From Amycolatopsis nalaikhensis (GTDB taxonomy: Bacteria > Actinomycetota > Actinomycetes > Mycobacteriales > Pseudonocardiaceae), in assembly GCF_030264295.1 (NCBI RefSeq), contig NZ_CP127173.1:7633501-7697500 (forward strand): DNA of 64,000 nucleotides, given 5' to 3'. Positions 42,214 to 51,278 of the stretch are shown here, in pieces. A model generated the notes under the pieces. That model ran no database searches and was not told the DNA's origin. It worked only from the letters and a program-made list of their open reading frames with translations. Each line of letters starts with the position of its first letter. Position 1 is the first letter of the stretch. The translations under genes and the position numbers were made by a program.

Positions 42214-44469
42214 ATGAGCATTGTCGGGACCAGGGTGGTCCGCCAGGAGGATCGGAACCTGATCACCGCGGGCGGCACCTACGTGGACGATCTGCGGGAG
42301 GAAGCGCTTTCCGGCGCCGCACATGCGGTGTTCGTCCGCAGTCCGATCGCGCACGCGCGGATCGGCAGCATCGACGTGAGCGAGGCGAAGGCGGCACCGG
42401 GGGTGCTCGGCGTGTTCACCGCCGCCGACCTCGGCCTCGACCCGCACGACGCGGGACCGGTGAAGGAACCGTGGCTGGCCGACGGCGTGGTGCGCTACGT
42501 CGGCGAGCCCGTCGCGCTCGTCCTCACCGAGGAGCGCTACCAGCTGGCGGACGCGGCCGAGCTGGTCGACGTGGACTACGAACCCCTCGACGCCGTCGCG
42601 AGCATCGACGCCGCGCTGGCGGACGAGACGCTGCTGTACCCGGAGACCGGCAGCAACGTCATGCAGGTCAACGGCGCGGAGAAGTTCGACGACGACATCT
42701 TCGCGGACTGCGACGTCGTCGTGTCGCAGACGATCGTCAACCAGCGCGTCGCGCCGGCGCCGCTCGAGGTGCGCGGCGCGTCGTGCGTGTGGGGCGAAGA
42801 CGGCCGCCTGACGATCTGGCTTTCCACGCAGAACGCCCAGATCGCCCGGACGCAGCTGGCCGCGAGCCTCGGCGTCGGCGAGGAGTCGGTGCGCGTGATC
42901 GCGCCGGACGTCGGCGGCGGCTTCGGCGCGAAGATCGGCGCGGATCCCGAAGCGACCGTGCTCGGCTGGGCCGCCAAGCGGCTCGGGCGCGCGGTGCGCT
43001 GGGTCGAGTCGCGCAGCGAGAACCTCACCTCGATGACGCACGGGCGCGCGCAGCAGAACACCGTGACCATCGGCGGCAAGAACGACGGCACGGTGCTGGC
43101 GTACCGCCTCGACGTCATCCAGGACGCCGGCGCGTACCCGCGGACGCTGTTCCTGCCGACGCTGACCGAGCTGATGGCCGTCGGCGTCTACCGGTTCCCG
43201 AAGGTGGAGACGCGCAGCCGCGCGGTCGTCACGAACACGACGCCGATCGCGGCCTACCGCGGCGCGGGGCGCCCGGAGGCGACGGCCGCGCTCGAGCGGG
43301 CGATGGACGTCTTCGCGAACGCCGTCGGCAAGGACCCGGCCGAAGTCCGGAAGGTCAACTTCATCCGGCCGGAGGAGTTCCCGTACCGGACGCCGACCGG
43401 CGCGTCCTACGACACGGGCGAGTACGCGGCGGCGCTGGACAAGGCCTTGGAGGCCGCCGGGTACGCGGAGCTGCGCGCCGAGCAGAAGCGGCGTCGCGAC
43501 GCGGGCGACCCGGTCGAGCTGGGGCTGGGGATCGCGGCGTACGTCGAGATCACCGGCGGCGACGGCGGTGGCGAGAGCGGCCGCGTCGACATCCACCCCG
43601 ACGGCACGGTCGTCGCCTGGACCGGCAGCTCTCCGCACGGGCAGGGGCTCGACACGTCGCTGGCGATGCTGCTGTCGGACCAGCTCGGCGTGCCGCTGGA
43701 GAAGATCACCGTCCGGCACGGCGACACCGACGAGGTGCCGAAGGCGATCGGCACGTTCGGCTCGCGGTCGCTGCAGCTCGGCGGCTCGGCGATCCGGCAG
43801 GCGGCGGACGAGGTGATCGCGCAGGCCCGTGAGCTGGCGGCGGAGCTGCTGGAAGCGGCACCGGACGACCTCGAGCTGGATGCCGAACGCGGCGTCTGGC
43901 AGGTCCGCGGCGCGCCGTCGAGCGCGGTGCTCAGCTGGGCGCAGGTGGCCGAGCGGGCGTCGGAGGGCAAGCTCACCGCCGACGTCTGGTTCGGCGGCGG
44001 CAAGCCGACGTTCCCGTTCGGTGCGCACCTCGCGGTGGTCGAGGTCGACACCGAGACGGGCAAGGTCGAGCTGCGCCGGATCGTCGCGGTCGACGACGCC
44101 GGCCCGATCGTCAACCCGCTGACCTTCCGCGGCCAGCGCCACGGCGGGCTCGGGCAGGGCGCGGCGCAGGCGCTGATGGAGGTCGTCACCTACGACGAAG
44201 ACGGCAACCCGACGACCGCGACACTGGCGGACTACTCATTCGTCACGGCGGTCGAGCTGCCGGACTTCGAGCTCGTCGACATGGCCACCCCGACCGACCG
44301 GAACCTGCTGGGCGTCAAGGGGATCGGCGAAGCGGCGACGATCGGCTCGACCCCGGCGGTGCACAACGCGGTGGTCGACGCGCTGTCCGCGCGCGGCGTC
44401 ACGCACCTGGACATGCCCACGACCCCGATCCGGGTCTGGGCCGCACTTTCGGAGGGAAACGCGCAGTGA
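42214..44469 (+). CDS. Molybdenum hydroxylase large subunit (xanthine/CO dehydrogenase family)
   Basis: 751 residues, molybdopterin-cytosine-dinucleotide subunit of the xanthine dehydrogenase/CoxL family. Landmarks are the N-terminal NLITAGGTYVDDLREE, molybdopterin contact DVGGGFGAKIGADPEATVLG, AYRGAGRPEATAALERAMD and the catalytic-glutamate region GVKGIGEAATIGSTPAVHNA. The AYRGAGRPEA loop is the form usual for aldehyde or heterocycle hydroxylases and 'form II' CoxL-like proteins. True CO dehydrogenase has the AYRCSFR loop, so CO oxidation is unlikely. It is first in a large-small-medium gene order with coupled overlaps. The electron path runs from Mo through 2Fe-2S to FAD in the partner subunits. 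The maturation genes are not in the window. Confidence 0.92.
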   Translation: MSIVGTRVVRQEDRNLITAGGTYVDDLREEALSGAAHAVFVRSPIAHARIGSIDVSEAKAAPGVLGVFTAADLGLDPHDAGPVKEPWLADGVVRYVGEPVALVLTEERYQLADAAELVDVDYEPLDAVASIDAALADETLLYPETGSNVMQVNGAEKFDDDIFADCDVVVSQTIVNQRVAPAPLEVRGASCVWGEDGRLTIWLSTQNAQIARTQLAASLGVGEESVRVIAPDVGGGFGAKIGADPEATVLGWAAKRLGRAVRWVESRSENLTSMTHGRAQQNTVTIGGKNDGTVLAYRLDVIQDAGAYPRTLFLPTLTELMAVGVYRFPKVETRSRAVVTNTTPIAAYRGAGRPEATAALERAMDVFANAVGKDPAEVRKVNFIRPEEFPYRTPTGASYDTGEYAAALDKALEAAGYAELRAEQKRRRDAGDPVELGLGIAAYVEITGGDGGGESGRVDIHPDGTVVAWTGSSPHGQGLDTSLAMLLSDQLGVPLEKITVRHGDTDEVPKAIGTFGSRSLQLGGSAIRQAADEVIAQARELAAELLEAAPDDLELDAERGVWQVRGAPSSAVLSWAQVAERASEGKLTADVWFGGGKPTFPFGAHLAVVEVDTETGKVELRRIVAVDDAGPIVNPLTFRGQRHGGLGQGAAQALMEVVTYDEDGNPTTATLADYSFVTAVELPDFELVDMATPTDRNLLGVKGIGEAATIGSTPAVHNAVVDALSARGVTHLDMPTTPIRVWAALSEGNAQ

Positions 44470-44936
44470 AGGTCTCGATCGAGGTCAACGGGCGGCCGGT
44501 GAACGAGGAGGTGCCGGACCGGACGCTGCTGGTCCACTTCCTGCGCGACACCGCGGGGCTGACCGGCACGAACATCGGCTGCGACACGACGTCCTGCGGC
44601 GCGTGCACGGTGCTGCTCGACGGCGAGTCGGTCAAGTCGTGCACGGTGCTGGCCGCGCAGGCCGACGGCCACGCCGTGACGACGGTGGAGGGACTGTCCG
44701 GTTCGGACGGTGAGCTGCACCCGGTGCAGCGGGCGTTCCGCGAGCAGCACGGGCTCCAGTGCGGGTTCTGCACGCCGGGCATGATCATGGCGTCGGTGTC
44801 GCTGCTGGCCGACAACCCGAAGCCGACGCGCGACGAGGTGCGCGCGGGGCTCGAGGGCAACCTGTGCCGCTGCACGGGGTACCACAACATCGTGAGCGCC
44901 GTGATCGACGCGTCGGGTCAGGAGGTGGACCGGTGA
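44466..44936 (+). CDS. Molybdenum hydroxylase [2Fe-2S] subunit
   Basis: 156 residues; GTG start overlapping the large-subunit stop (GTGA). The plant-ferredoxin-type cluster uses cysteines in GCDTTSCGACTVLLDG plus the one in KSCTVLA. The second cluster uses CGFCTPGMIM and LCRCTGYHNI, all eight ligands present. The N-terminal SIEVNGRPVNEEVPDRTLL is the family start. It passes electrons from the molybdenum centre to the FAD subunit encoded next. Length and motif order are standard. It is followed by another GTGA overlap, so the three subunits are made in equal amounts from one mRNA. Confidence 0.95.
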   Translation: MKVSIEVNGRPVNEEVPDRTLLVHFLRDTAGLTGTNIGCDTTSCGACTVLLDGESVKSCTVLAAQADGHAVTTVEGLSGSDGELHPVQRAFREQHGLQCGFCTPGMIMASVSLLADNPKPTRDEVRAGLEGNLCRCTGYHNIVSAVIDASGQEVDR

Positions 44937-45742
44937 TCCCGGCTTCCTTCGAATACGTGCGTGTGTCCACGGTGGACGACGCGCTGACCCGGCTGGCGTC
45001 GCTGGGCGACGACGCCAAGGTGCTGGCGGGCGGGCATTCCCTGCTGCCGCTGATGAAGCTGCGCCTGGCCGCCCCGGAGTACCTGGTGGACATCGGGCCG
45101 GTGGACGAGCTGAGGTACGTCCGGGTCGAGGGCGGCGAGGTCGCGATCGGGGCGCTGTCGAGGTACAGCGACCTGGTGCGGGACCCGGTGCTGCTGGAGC
45201 ACGCACCGCTGCTGGCGCACGTGTCGGCCTCGGTGGGCGACCGCCAGGTCCGCCACCGCGGAACGATCGGCGGCTCCCTGGTGCACGCGGACGCGGCGGC
45301 CGACCTCCCGGCGGCGGTGCTGGCGTCGGACGCGGTGCTGGTGGCGCGCGGTCCGTCGGGCGAGCGGCGCATCCCGGCGTCGGAGTTCTTCTTGGGACCG
45401 TTCACAACGCCGTTGGAGCCGACGGAGCTGCTGACGGAGATCCGGCTGCCGTCGCAGGCGGGCCAGGGCTGGGGTTTCCAGAAGTTCACCCGCCGCGCGA
45501 TCGACTGGGCGATGGTCGGGGTGGCGGTGGTTGGAGGACGAGTCGGCCTGGTGAACATGGGCGGAGTACCCCTGCGCGCGACGGCGACCGAGGAGGCGTT
45601 GGCGTCGGGGGCGGAGGTTTCCGCGGCTGCCGAACTGGCGGCGGAGGGGACGAACCCACCGGACGAGCCCCACGCGACGGCCGCGTACCGCCGTCACCTG
45701 GCTCGGGTTCTGACGCGTCGGGCGTTGACCCAGGCGGGCTGA
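44933..45742 (+). CDS. Molybdenum hydroxylase FAD subunit
   Basis: 269 residues from the GTG at 44933, coupled to the previous gene and preceded by AGGAGGT. FAD-binding landmarks of the CoxM/medium-subunit type are VLAGGHSLLPLMKLRLAAP, TIGGSLVHADAAADLPAAVL and the PASEFFLGPFTTPLEPTELL block near the C-terminal domain. It accepts electrons through the iron-sulfur subunit and passes them to an external acceptor. The substrate of the whole enzyme is not identifiable; purines, aldehydes and N-heterocycles are family options. The operon ends here, and the next gene shows a clearly different codon use. Confidence 0.93.
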   Translation: MIPASFEYVRVSTVDDALTRLASLGDDAKVLAGGHSLLPLMKLRLAAPEYLVDIGPVDELRYVRVEGGEVAIGALSRYSDLVRDPVLLEHAPLLAHVSASVGDRQVRHRGTIGGSLVHADAAADLPAAVLASDAVLVARGPSGERRIPASEFFLGPFTTPLEPTELLTEIRLPSQAGQGWGFQKFTRRAIDWAMVGVAVVGGRVGLVNMGGVPLRATATEEALASGAEVSAAAELAAEGTNPPDEPHATAAYRRHLARVLTRRALTQAG

Positions 45743-45842
45743 GTTCGTCGTTCCGCGATCACCGGCGTCCGTTCGGCCGCCGGTGATCGCGACGGCCGAT
45801 TCCCGCCAGCGTGGGTGGGTCTGCTTCGCCAGGATCGGGGTT

Positions 45843-46526
45843 GTGAAGACCTTTGCGCATACGGCCATCGAGCCCGGTATTCTGTACTTCGGCACTCCGG
45901 TCGTGTTGATTTCCAGCACCAATGAGGACTCGTCGGCCAACCTGGCTCCGATGTCGTCGGCTTTCTGGCTCGGTTGGCGGGCCATGCTTGGCCTGGGGGC
46001 TCGTTCCAAGACCACTCAGAACCTTCTGCGTGCTCGCGAATGTGTTCTGAACCTGCCTTCGGACTCTCTTGCCGCCGCTGTTGATCGGCTGGCTCTCACC
46101 ACTGGTTCTGACCCTGTTCCTCCTGGGAAGGTCAAGCGGGGTTACTTCCATGTGGCTGAGAAGTTCGAGCGGGCTGGGTTGACTCCGGTTGCCTCCTCTA
46201 CCGTTTCTCCGCCTCGGGTCGCTGAGTGTCCTGTTGCCATGGAGGCCGTTGTCGAAGCCGTTCATCCCATTGCCGATGATGATCCTTTGCAGCGGGGTGG
46301 GGTTGTTGCCATTGAGGTTCGGGTTCAGCGGGTGTTCGTTCATGACTCGATTCGGCTTGCCGGGACCGATGATCATATTGATCCTGATGCCTGGCGGCCT
46401 TTGATCATGAGCTTTCAGAAGCTCTACGGGTTGGGGGAGCAGGTTCATCCTTCTACTCTCGCTCGGATCCCTGAACGGCTTTATCGGGGGCCTGATATTG
46501 AGCGGGCTCGCTCGGTTGCTTTCTAA
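45843..46526 (+). CDS. Flavin-reductase-like FMN-binding split-barrel protein, atypical codon use
   Basis: 227 residues from the GTG at 45843 (VKTFAHTAIEPGILYFGTPV). Starting there matches the family; the longer frame to 45783 would be unusual. It resembles the flavin reductase/DIM6-NTAB family: GTPVVLISSTNEDSSANLAP and TTQNLLRARECVLNLPS are the FMN-contact parts. These enzymes reduce free flavin with NAD(P)H or act as FMN oxidoreductases. Third codon positions contain far more T and A (for example GATCCTGATGCC, TTTCAGAAGCTC) than in any neighbouring gene, hinting at recent acquisition or relaxed codon selection. It could supply reduced flavin to the StyA-like enzyme at 16830, but nothing links them beyond biochemistry. 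Confidence 0.8.
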   Translation: MKTFAHTAIEPGILYFGTPVVLISSTNEDSSANLAPMSSAFWLGWRAMLGLGARSKTTQNLLRARECVLNLPSDSLAAAVDRLALTTGSDPVPPGKVKRGYFHVAEKFERAGLTPVASSTVSPPRVAECPVAMEAVVEAVHPIADDDPLQRGGVVAIEVRVQRVFVHDSIRLAGTDDHIDPDAWRPLIMSFQKLYGLGEQVHPSTLARIPERLYRGPDIERARSVAF

Positions 46527-46724
46527 AGATACGGCTTCGCCGGGGCGTGGGAAATCGGCGCTTCTCTTTGGTTGCTTTCTGTTTGTGGTCGCCAGCGCCG
46601 ATTCCCCACGCAACGATCTCCTCTGCCGCTCTTGCTCCTGGTGTCACCTCCCTTGAACACTTGGTTCTATTGCCACCTGTTTGTGTGATGAACAGGTGTT
46701 CGAGCTTTGGGTATTGTTGGGTGC

Positions 46725-47954
46725 ATGGACGAGATGGCGATGCGGCGGGCGGGTGCGGTGGCGTTGGCCGACCGTGTCGGTGAGCTGCTCGCCACCATCC
46801 GTGCCGCTGATGCCGAACTCGGTGCGCTGCTGGTGGAAATCGAGGCGCGTGGGGTGATGGACCTGTTCGGCTACCGCTCGGTGGCCCGCCTCTACGAGCA
46901 CCTCGCCGACGTCCCGAAAGCTGCCGCCGAACGTGTGGTGAAGCGGGCCCGGGCGTTGAATCCCGGCCGCAACCTCGACGGCACCCCTCTTGCCCCGGTC
47001 GCTGCCGCCACCGGCCGCACCGCCGCCCGCGGCACCCTGAGTGCCCCGATGATCGATGTGATCGTCGAGACCCTGCAGCAGATCCCGGTCGAACATCGCG
47101 AGGGCGCCGAACAGCACCTGCTCGCTTTAGCCGAAGACGCCGGGCACAAGCAGGTCGCCGCCCTGGGCGCCCGGATCCTGGCGCACCTGGATCCCGACGG
47201 CCCGGCGCCTGAGGACACCGAACCCGCCACCCCCACTCGGGAGTTGTTCCTGCGCCGCAAACGAACCGGGATCTGGGAACTATCCGGCCGGTTCGACGAC
47301 GAAACCGGCACCCGAGCCAGCGCCCTGCTCGACACCCTCGCCGAACGCCGTCACAGCGACGACGGCCCCGACCACCGTTCCCCGCAGGCTCGCTACGGGG
47401 ATGCGTTCTCCGACGCCATCGACCTGGCGCTCAACTGTCCGACGCTGCCGATGCAGGCGGGGGAACGCGCGCACGTGATGGTCGCGGTCTCCCTCAACGA
47501 CCTGAAGACGGGTCTCGGCACCGCCACCCTGGGCGACACCGGGACGATGAGCGCGGCCGAGGCGCGGGTGCACGCCTGCGACAGCATGATCATCCCGGCG
47601 GTGCTGGGTGAGAAAAGCGAACCCCTCGATCTTGGCCGCCTGCGCCGCCTGATCTCGGCCGGGCTTCGCCGAGCCCTCTACCTGCGGGATCGGGGTTGTG
47701 CGTTCCCGGGCTGTCACCGTCCACCGCGGCATTGCCAGGGTCACCACATCCGGCATTGGGCCGACGGCGGCCCCACCAACCTGGGCAACATGGTCCTGCT
47801 CTGCGGCCATCACCACCGCCTGCTGCACCGATCCGGCTGGCACGTCCGCATCGCCGCCGACGGCCTCCCCGAATTCCTCCCACCGGTCTACCTGGACAAA
47901 CGCCGAAAACCCCGCCGCAACAACATCCATGAACCCCTGCCGTTCGCAGCCTGA
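46725..47954 (+). CDS. DUF222/HNH endonuclease-domain protein (13E12-repeat type)
   Basis: 409 residues. The N-terminal two-thirds is a DUF222 domain (LLATIRAADAELGALLVEI, SAPMIDVIVETLQQIPVEH). The C-terminus is an HNH nuclease with RDRGCAFPGCHRPPRHCQ, GHHIRHWADGGPTNLGN and CGHHHRLLH, supplying the zinc cysteines and catalytic histidines. This pairing is a multicopy family in actinobacteria (13E12 repeats in mycobacteria) with an uncertain role, possibly selfish or defence-related. It follows the flavin reductase gene of atypical codon use after 200 bp of relatively AT-rich sequence, so the pair may mark a mobile segment; I see no terminal repeats. A hairpin terminator follows 18 bp after the stop. 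Confidence 0.88.
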   Translation: MDEMAMRRAGAVALADRVGELLATIRAADAELGALLVEIEARGVMDLFGYRSVARLYEHLADVPKAAAERVVKRARALNPGRNLDGTPLAPVAAATGRTAARGTLSAPMIDVIVETLQQIPVEHREGAEQHLLALAEDAGHKQVAALGARILAHLDPDGPAPEDTEPATPTRELFLRRKRTGIWELSGRFDDETGTRASALLDTLAERRHSDDGPDHRSPQARYGDAFSDAIDLALNCPTLPMQAGERAHVMVAVSLNDLKTGLGTATLGDTGTMSAAEARVHACDSMIIPAVLGEKSEPLDLGRLRRLISAGLRRALYLRDRGCAFPGCHRPPRHCQGHHIRHWADGGPTNLGNMVLLCGHHHRLLHRSGWHVRIAADGLPEFLPPVYLDKRRKPRRNNIHEPLPFAA

Positions 47955-48344
47955 CAACCGAACAACGGGAAAGGCCCGCAGCCACCGGCTACGGGCCTAC
48001 ACCCACGCCCCAAACAAGCCGCTGCATCACGCCCACCCCGGCGACCGCTTAGATGACCCTGGCACGCCGTAGGACGCCGCCAGATACCGCTTTCTGCAGC
48101 GATGGACTGACCATTGCCGCAGCGTGCGGCTGCCACTCCACCCGGTCTTGCCCGCACGCGCCGCCGGGTTCCCGCATTCGTGCCCCGACCTACCGCGCTC
48201 CCGCAACCGCGCCTTGCCCGATCCGCTCCCGCGCCGGAGCCACATCCCGTATCCGCTCCGGATGCACCGCCAAGCGTATTCGCCGGAGGCCAGCCCGACT
48301 TGAACCTTTTGCCTCCAACCGTCCCGATTCGGCAACCCCCAGCG
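47955..48344. other. Gene-poor interval after the HNH gene
   Basis: 390 bp between convergent genes. A hairpin at 47973-47997 (GGCCCG with CGGGCC, plus an inner AGCC/GGCT stem) should terminate the HNH transcript. I recognise nothing else: no tRNA, no repeat copy and no plausible small gene. Confidence 0.6.
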
Positions 48345-49238
48345 CTAAGTCGCGTCCAGCTGAGCCAACAACGGCCCCAGCGTCTTGACCCCCGCCGTAA
48401 CCGCGGCTCGCCCCTTCGCCGAACTGACCAGCGGCTGCTGCGTCAACAACACCACCACAAACCGCCCACCCACCACCCCCGTCGTGTTGAGGACCAAAGC
48501 GTTGCGCAGCACCATCCACCCCTGCTTGATCTGCCAAGCCATCCCCGGCAACCCGTCGGGGATCCCGAAGTACTGGTCCCACCCGTCGTCGGCCGGGTTG
48601 CGGGCGTTGCCCATCGCCGCCAACAACGGTGCCGCCACTTCGTCCGGGACCACCTCCTCCAAGTACTCATACGTCGCCAGTACGTCCGAAGCGCTCGTCT
48701 TCGCCATTCCCCACTGCGTCGGGTCCGTTGGCGGTGTTGTGTTCGACAGTCCGAGCAACGCCGCCGTCCGCGTCACGATCGCGGTTCCGCCGTTTCGCTC
48801 CCAGAACGCCGAGGCGATCGCGTCATTGCTGCCTGCGAGCATGTTCGTCAACTCCGCGTCCGGCAGGGCCCACGTGTCCGTCCTCTCGTCGTGGACCTCG
48901 TCGATCGCGATCAGGAGCTTGACCACCGATGCCGTGTAAAACTGGCGGTCCGCCTCCAGGGATGCCAGTTCACGGCTCGACTCTCGGTCGTACACCACGA
49001 AACCCGTGGTCGTTCCGGGGGATGCCGATGTCACCGCCGCCGCCACGTTGCTCGCCACCTCGGTCAAGTCCGGGTACCGCACCTCCGATGTCACCGGGGT
49101 CGGGCTGATCGCCGTGTCGTCCGGTGGCGCTACCGCCGCCACCACCGGGGTCGCCTGGCGGTCGGGGAGTGCCACCAGCACTCCGGCCGTCGCCGCCGCT
49201 GCCGTGATCGCGAGCGTCCACCGGACCCGTCTTCCCAT
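48345..49238 (-). CDS. Secreted class A beta-lactamase-like serine hydrolase
   Basis: 297 residues. A signal or anchor segment at the start (WTLAITAAAATAGVLVALP) exports it. The serine beta-lactamase/transpeptidase fold is indicated by the SxxK motif in YTASVVKLL (S104, K107), an SDN-like GSNDAIASAFW and a KTG-like KQGWMV near residue 245. The Glu of the omega loop that defines true class A beta-lactamases is not evident. A role as a cell-wall carboxypeptidase or esterase is therefore at least as likely as drug resistance. Actinobacterial genomes carry many such paralogues. It is monocistronic and diverges from the ketopantoate reductase gene across about 100 bp. Confidence 0.8.
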   Translation of the reverse strand: MGRRVRWTLAITAAAATAGVLVALPDRQATPVVAAVAPPDDTAISPTPVTSEVRYPDLTEVASNVAAAVTSASPGTTTGFVVYDRESSRELASLEADRQFYTASVVKLLIAIDEVHDERTDTWALPDAELTNMLAGSNDAIASAFWERNGGTAIVTRTAALLGLSNTTPPTDPTQWGMAKTSASDVLATYEYLEEVVPDEVAAPLLAAMGNARNPADDGWDQYFGIPDGLPGMAWQIKQGWMVLRNALVLNTTGVVGGRFVVVLLTQQPLVSSAKGRAAVTAGVKTLGPLLAQLDAT

Positions 49239-49338
49239 GTCCGGTCAACGGCCGGAACGCGTGCCTCGACAGCCGGATTTACCTGTCCGTTCGCTGTGTC
49301 TTCCTGTGCGGATGCTGTGGCAGGCGTAGCGTCGCGTC

Positions 49339-50262
49339 GTGAACGACTTGAAGATTCTGGTGGTCGGTGCCGGGGCGACCGGTGGGTACTTCGGTGGACG
49401 GCTGGCGCGAGCCGGGCGGGATGTCACCTTTCTCGTGCGGCCCCGGCGAGCGAAACTTCTGCGGGATCGTGGCCTGCGGATCGTCGGGCTCGGGGAAGAC
49501 TCCGTCCTGCGGCCCTCGCTCGTCGAGACCGGTTCCCTCGACTCGACCTACGACCTCGTCCTGCTCGCCGTCAAAGCCACCGGCCTGACCTCCGCCATCG
49601 ACGATTTCGCCCCCGCCGTCGGGCCCGGCACGCTGATCCTGCCCTTCCTCAACGGCCTCGCGCACCTCGACGCCCTCGACGCGCGCTTCGGCAAGGACGC
49701 CGTGCTCGGCGGCGTTGCGAAGGTGCAGACCACCATCGACGACGACGGCGCCATCCGGCGGCTCGGGCCGCTGCAGAGCCTCGGCTACGGCGCGCGCACC
49801 GAGCCCGCTCCCGCGCGGCTGTCCGATGTCGACGCCGCCCTCACCGGGGCCGGGTTCGACGCCGCCCTCGATGCGCGGATCACCGAGGCGATGTGGGCGA
49901 AATGGGTGTTCATCGCCGCCATCGGGGCCGTGAACAGCCTCATGCGCGGCTCGATCGCGGACGTCGTCGCCGTGCCCGGAGGGACCGGCTTCGCCGAGGC
50001 CGTCGTGGCCGAAGCCGCCGCCGTAGCCGAGGCCGCCGGGTACCCCGTGCCCGCCGCCGACCTCGAAGCCACGCGGAAGACCGTCACCGACCCCGGCGGG
50101 GGTGGTTCTTCGCTCTACCGGGATCTGCTCGGCGGTCACTCGGTCGAGGGTGAGCAGATCTTCGGTGATCTCACCGCGCGTGCCCGGGAACTCGGCGTCT
50201 CCGTTCCCCTTCTCGACCTCGTCACCCTGCAGTTGCGGGTGCACCAGCACCGCATCGGGTGA
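49339..50262 (+). CDS. panE: 2-dehydropantoate 2-reductase (ketopantoate reductase family)
   Basis: 307 residues, GTG start. The NADP-binding Rossmann start ILVVGAGATGGYFGGRLARA and the middle segment LVLLAVKATGLTSAIDDF with the conserved lysine are typical of PanE/ApbA. PFLNGLAHLDALDARFGKD contains the Asn used in substrate binding. The C-terminal helical domain has EAMWAKWVFIAAIGAVNSL and RDLLGGHSVEGEQIFGDL. In pantothenate synthesis the enzyme reduces ketopantoate to pantoate. Many paralogues exist, so it may reduce another 2-keto acid. No other pan gene is nearby, and it seems to be transcribed alone. Confidence 0.88.
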   Translation: MNDLKILVVGAGATGGYFGGRLARAGRDVTFLVRPRRAKLLRDRGLRIVGLGEDSVLRPSLVETGSLDSTYDLVLLAVKATGLTSAIDDFAPAVGPGTLILPFLNGLAHLDALDARFGKDAVLGGVAKVQTTIDDDGAIRRLGPLQSLGYGARTEPAPARLSDVDAALTGAGFDAALDARITEAMWAKWVFIAAIGAVNSLMRGSIADVVAVPGGTGFAEAVVAEAAAVAEAAGYPVPAADLEATRKTVTDPGGGGSSLYRDLLGGHSVEGEQIFGDLTARARELGVSVPLLDLVTLQLRVHQHRIG

Positions 50263-50415
50263 CATGATCACCTAGGGCGTTTTTGCCCGCGCAGTCCAGG
50301 AATCGTGGTCTTTCGGGCATCCGGGTGGCGGCGCCGACGCGGGGCGATCGCGCACTGCTAATCTTCGTCAGGAGAGTTTGCTTGAAGGTTTGACGAAACG
50401 AAGCGGCGAGGGGAA

Positions 50416-51258
50416 ATGGCGGACAGGTTCGAGTTCGTCCTCGAGGTCGTCGAAGCCCTCGTCGTCGGCCGGGCGACCGGCGGCGACGTCCGGCGGTACC
50501 CGTTGCGCGCCGGGAACCTCCCGGCGGACCCGGTCCGGTTCGTCCGGGTCGCGCGCCAGGTGTACGACGCGCTCGAGGAACGGCGGCTTTCGGTGTCGGG
50601 CGAGCTGCACCCCGGGGTGCGGACGGCGTTCGAGCTGCTGGCCGAGCCGCGGGTTTCGGTTGCGGTGAGTGGGATCGACGGACTCGGCGCCGACGTCGCC
50701 GTGCTCGTGGTCAGCGACGGCGCCCAGGCGCTCGGCATCACCCAGGCCCCGGACACCGACGAACTGCTCTTCTCGCTCTTCGCGGACGAGGAGCTGGTCG
50801 AGGTCGTCACCGGCGTGCTGCCGCCCGCCCCGGCCGCGACCACCGGCCGCCACGTCGTGCACCGCGCGGCCGGGCGCGAGGTCTCGGCCATGACCGCGAA
50901 GCGGATCGCCGACGCCGAGTTCGACGAAGAAGAGACCGACGCCTTCGGCATGATCGAGGTCAAGGCCGTCGTGCGGCCCGGCCGCCGTCCGCCCGCCCCC
51001 AAGCCGGCCGACGTCGCGGTGCTCGAGCGGGTGCTCGCCGAGCCGCGGCTCGGTGGCGGCCACATCGCCGTCACCGCGCAGGGCAGGCGGGGCGAGCGCG
51101 TGGCGGGCGACCCGCTGAGCTGGCTGGACACCGCCGACGGGCGCTACCTGGTGCACACCAAGACCGGCGAGGCGGGGGAGCTGACGGCGGAGTACGTGCC
51201 CGCCGGGCGCGCCGACCTCGCCCGTGCGATCCGCGACGCGATCGCCGCCGTCTACTGA
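50416..51258 (+). CDS. EspG-family ESX secretion-associated chaperone
   Basis: 280 residues; start ATG 50416 behind GAGGGGA. It resembles EspG (type VII secretion) proteins in order and content: FEFVLEVVEALVVGRATGGD at the N-terminus, GVRTAFELLAEPRVSVAVSG and a final strand/helix FAR-type GELTAEYVPAGRADLARAIR. EspG binds PPE-domain substrates in the cytosol and keeps them soluble for export by an ESX apparatus. Here a PPE-like gene is two genes downstream in the same operon, a fitting partner. No EccB/C/D/E or mycosin gene is in the window, so the secretion machine must be elsewhere. This gene opens a five-gene cluster ending at 54502. Confidence 0.85.
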   Translation: MADRFEFVLEVVEALVVGRATGGDVRRYPLRAGNLPADPVRFVRVARQVYDALEERRLSVSGELHPGVRTAFELLAEPRVSVAVSGIDGLGADVAVLVVSDGAQALGITQAPDTDELLFSLFADEELVEVVTGVLPPAPAATTGRHVVHRAAGREVSAMTAKRIADAEFDEEETDAFGMIEVKAVVRPGRRPPAPKPADVAVLERVLAEPRLGGGHIAVTAQGRRGERVAGDPLSWLDTADGRYLVHTKTGEAGELTAEYVPAGRADLARAIRDAIAAVY

Positions 51259-51278
51259 TCCGGAAGGAACCAGTCCCG

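Noticed and set aside
42214..45742. Aerobic carbon monoxide dehydrogenase
   Set aside because: The large subunit has AYRGAGRPEA, not the AYRCSFR active-site loop of true CO dehydrogenase, so only a general molybdenum hydroxylase is supported.
46725..47954. HNH gene as part of a mobile element or restriction system
   Set aside because: No inverted terminal repeats, integrase, methylase or attachment site was seen around it; DUF222-HNH genes are common as chromosomal multicopy genes.
48345..49238. True class A beta-lactamase
   Set aside because: SxxK and SDN-like motifs are present, but KTG is KQG and no omega-loop Glu motif is evident, so only a serine hydrolase is claimed.
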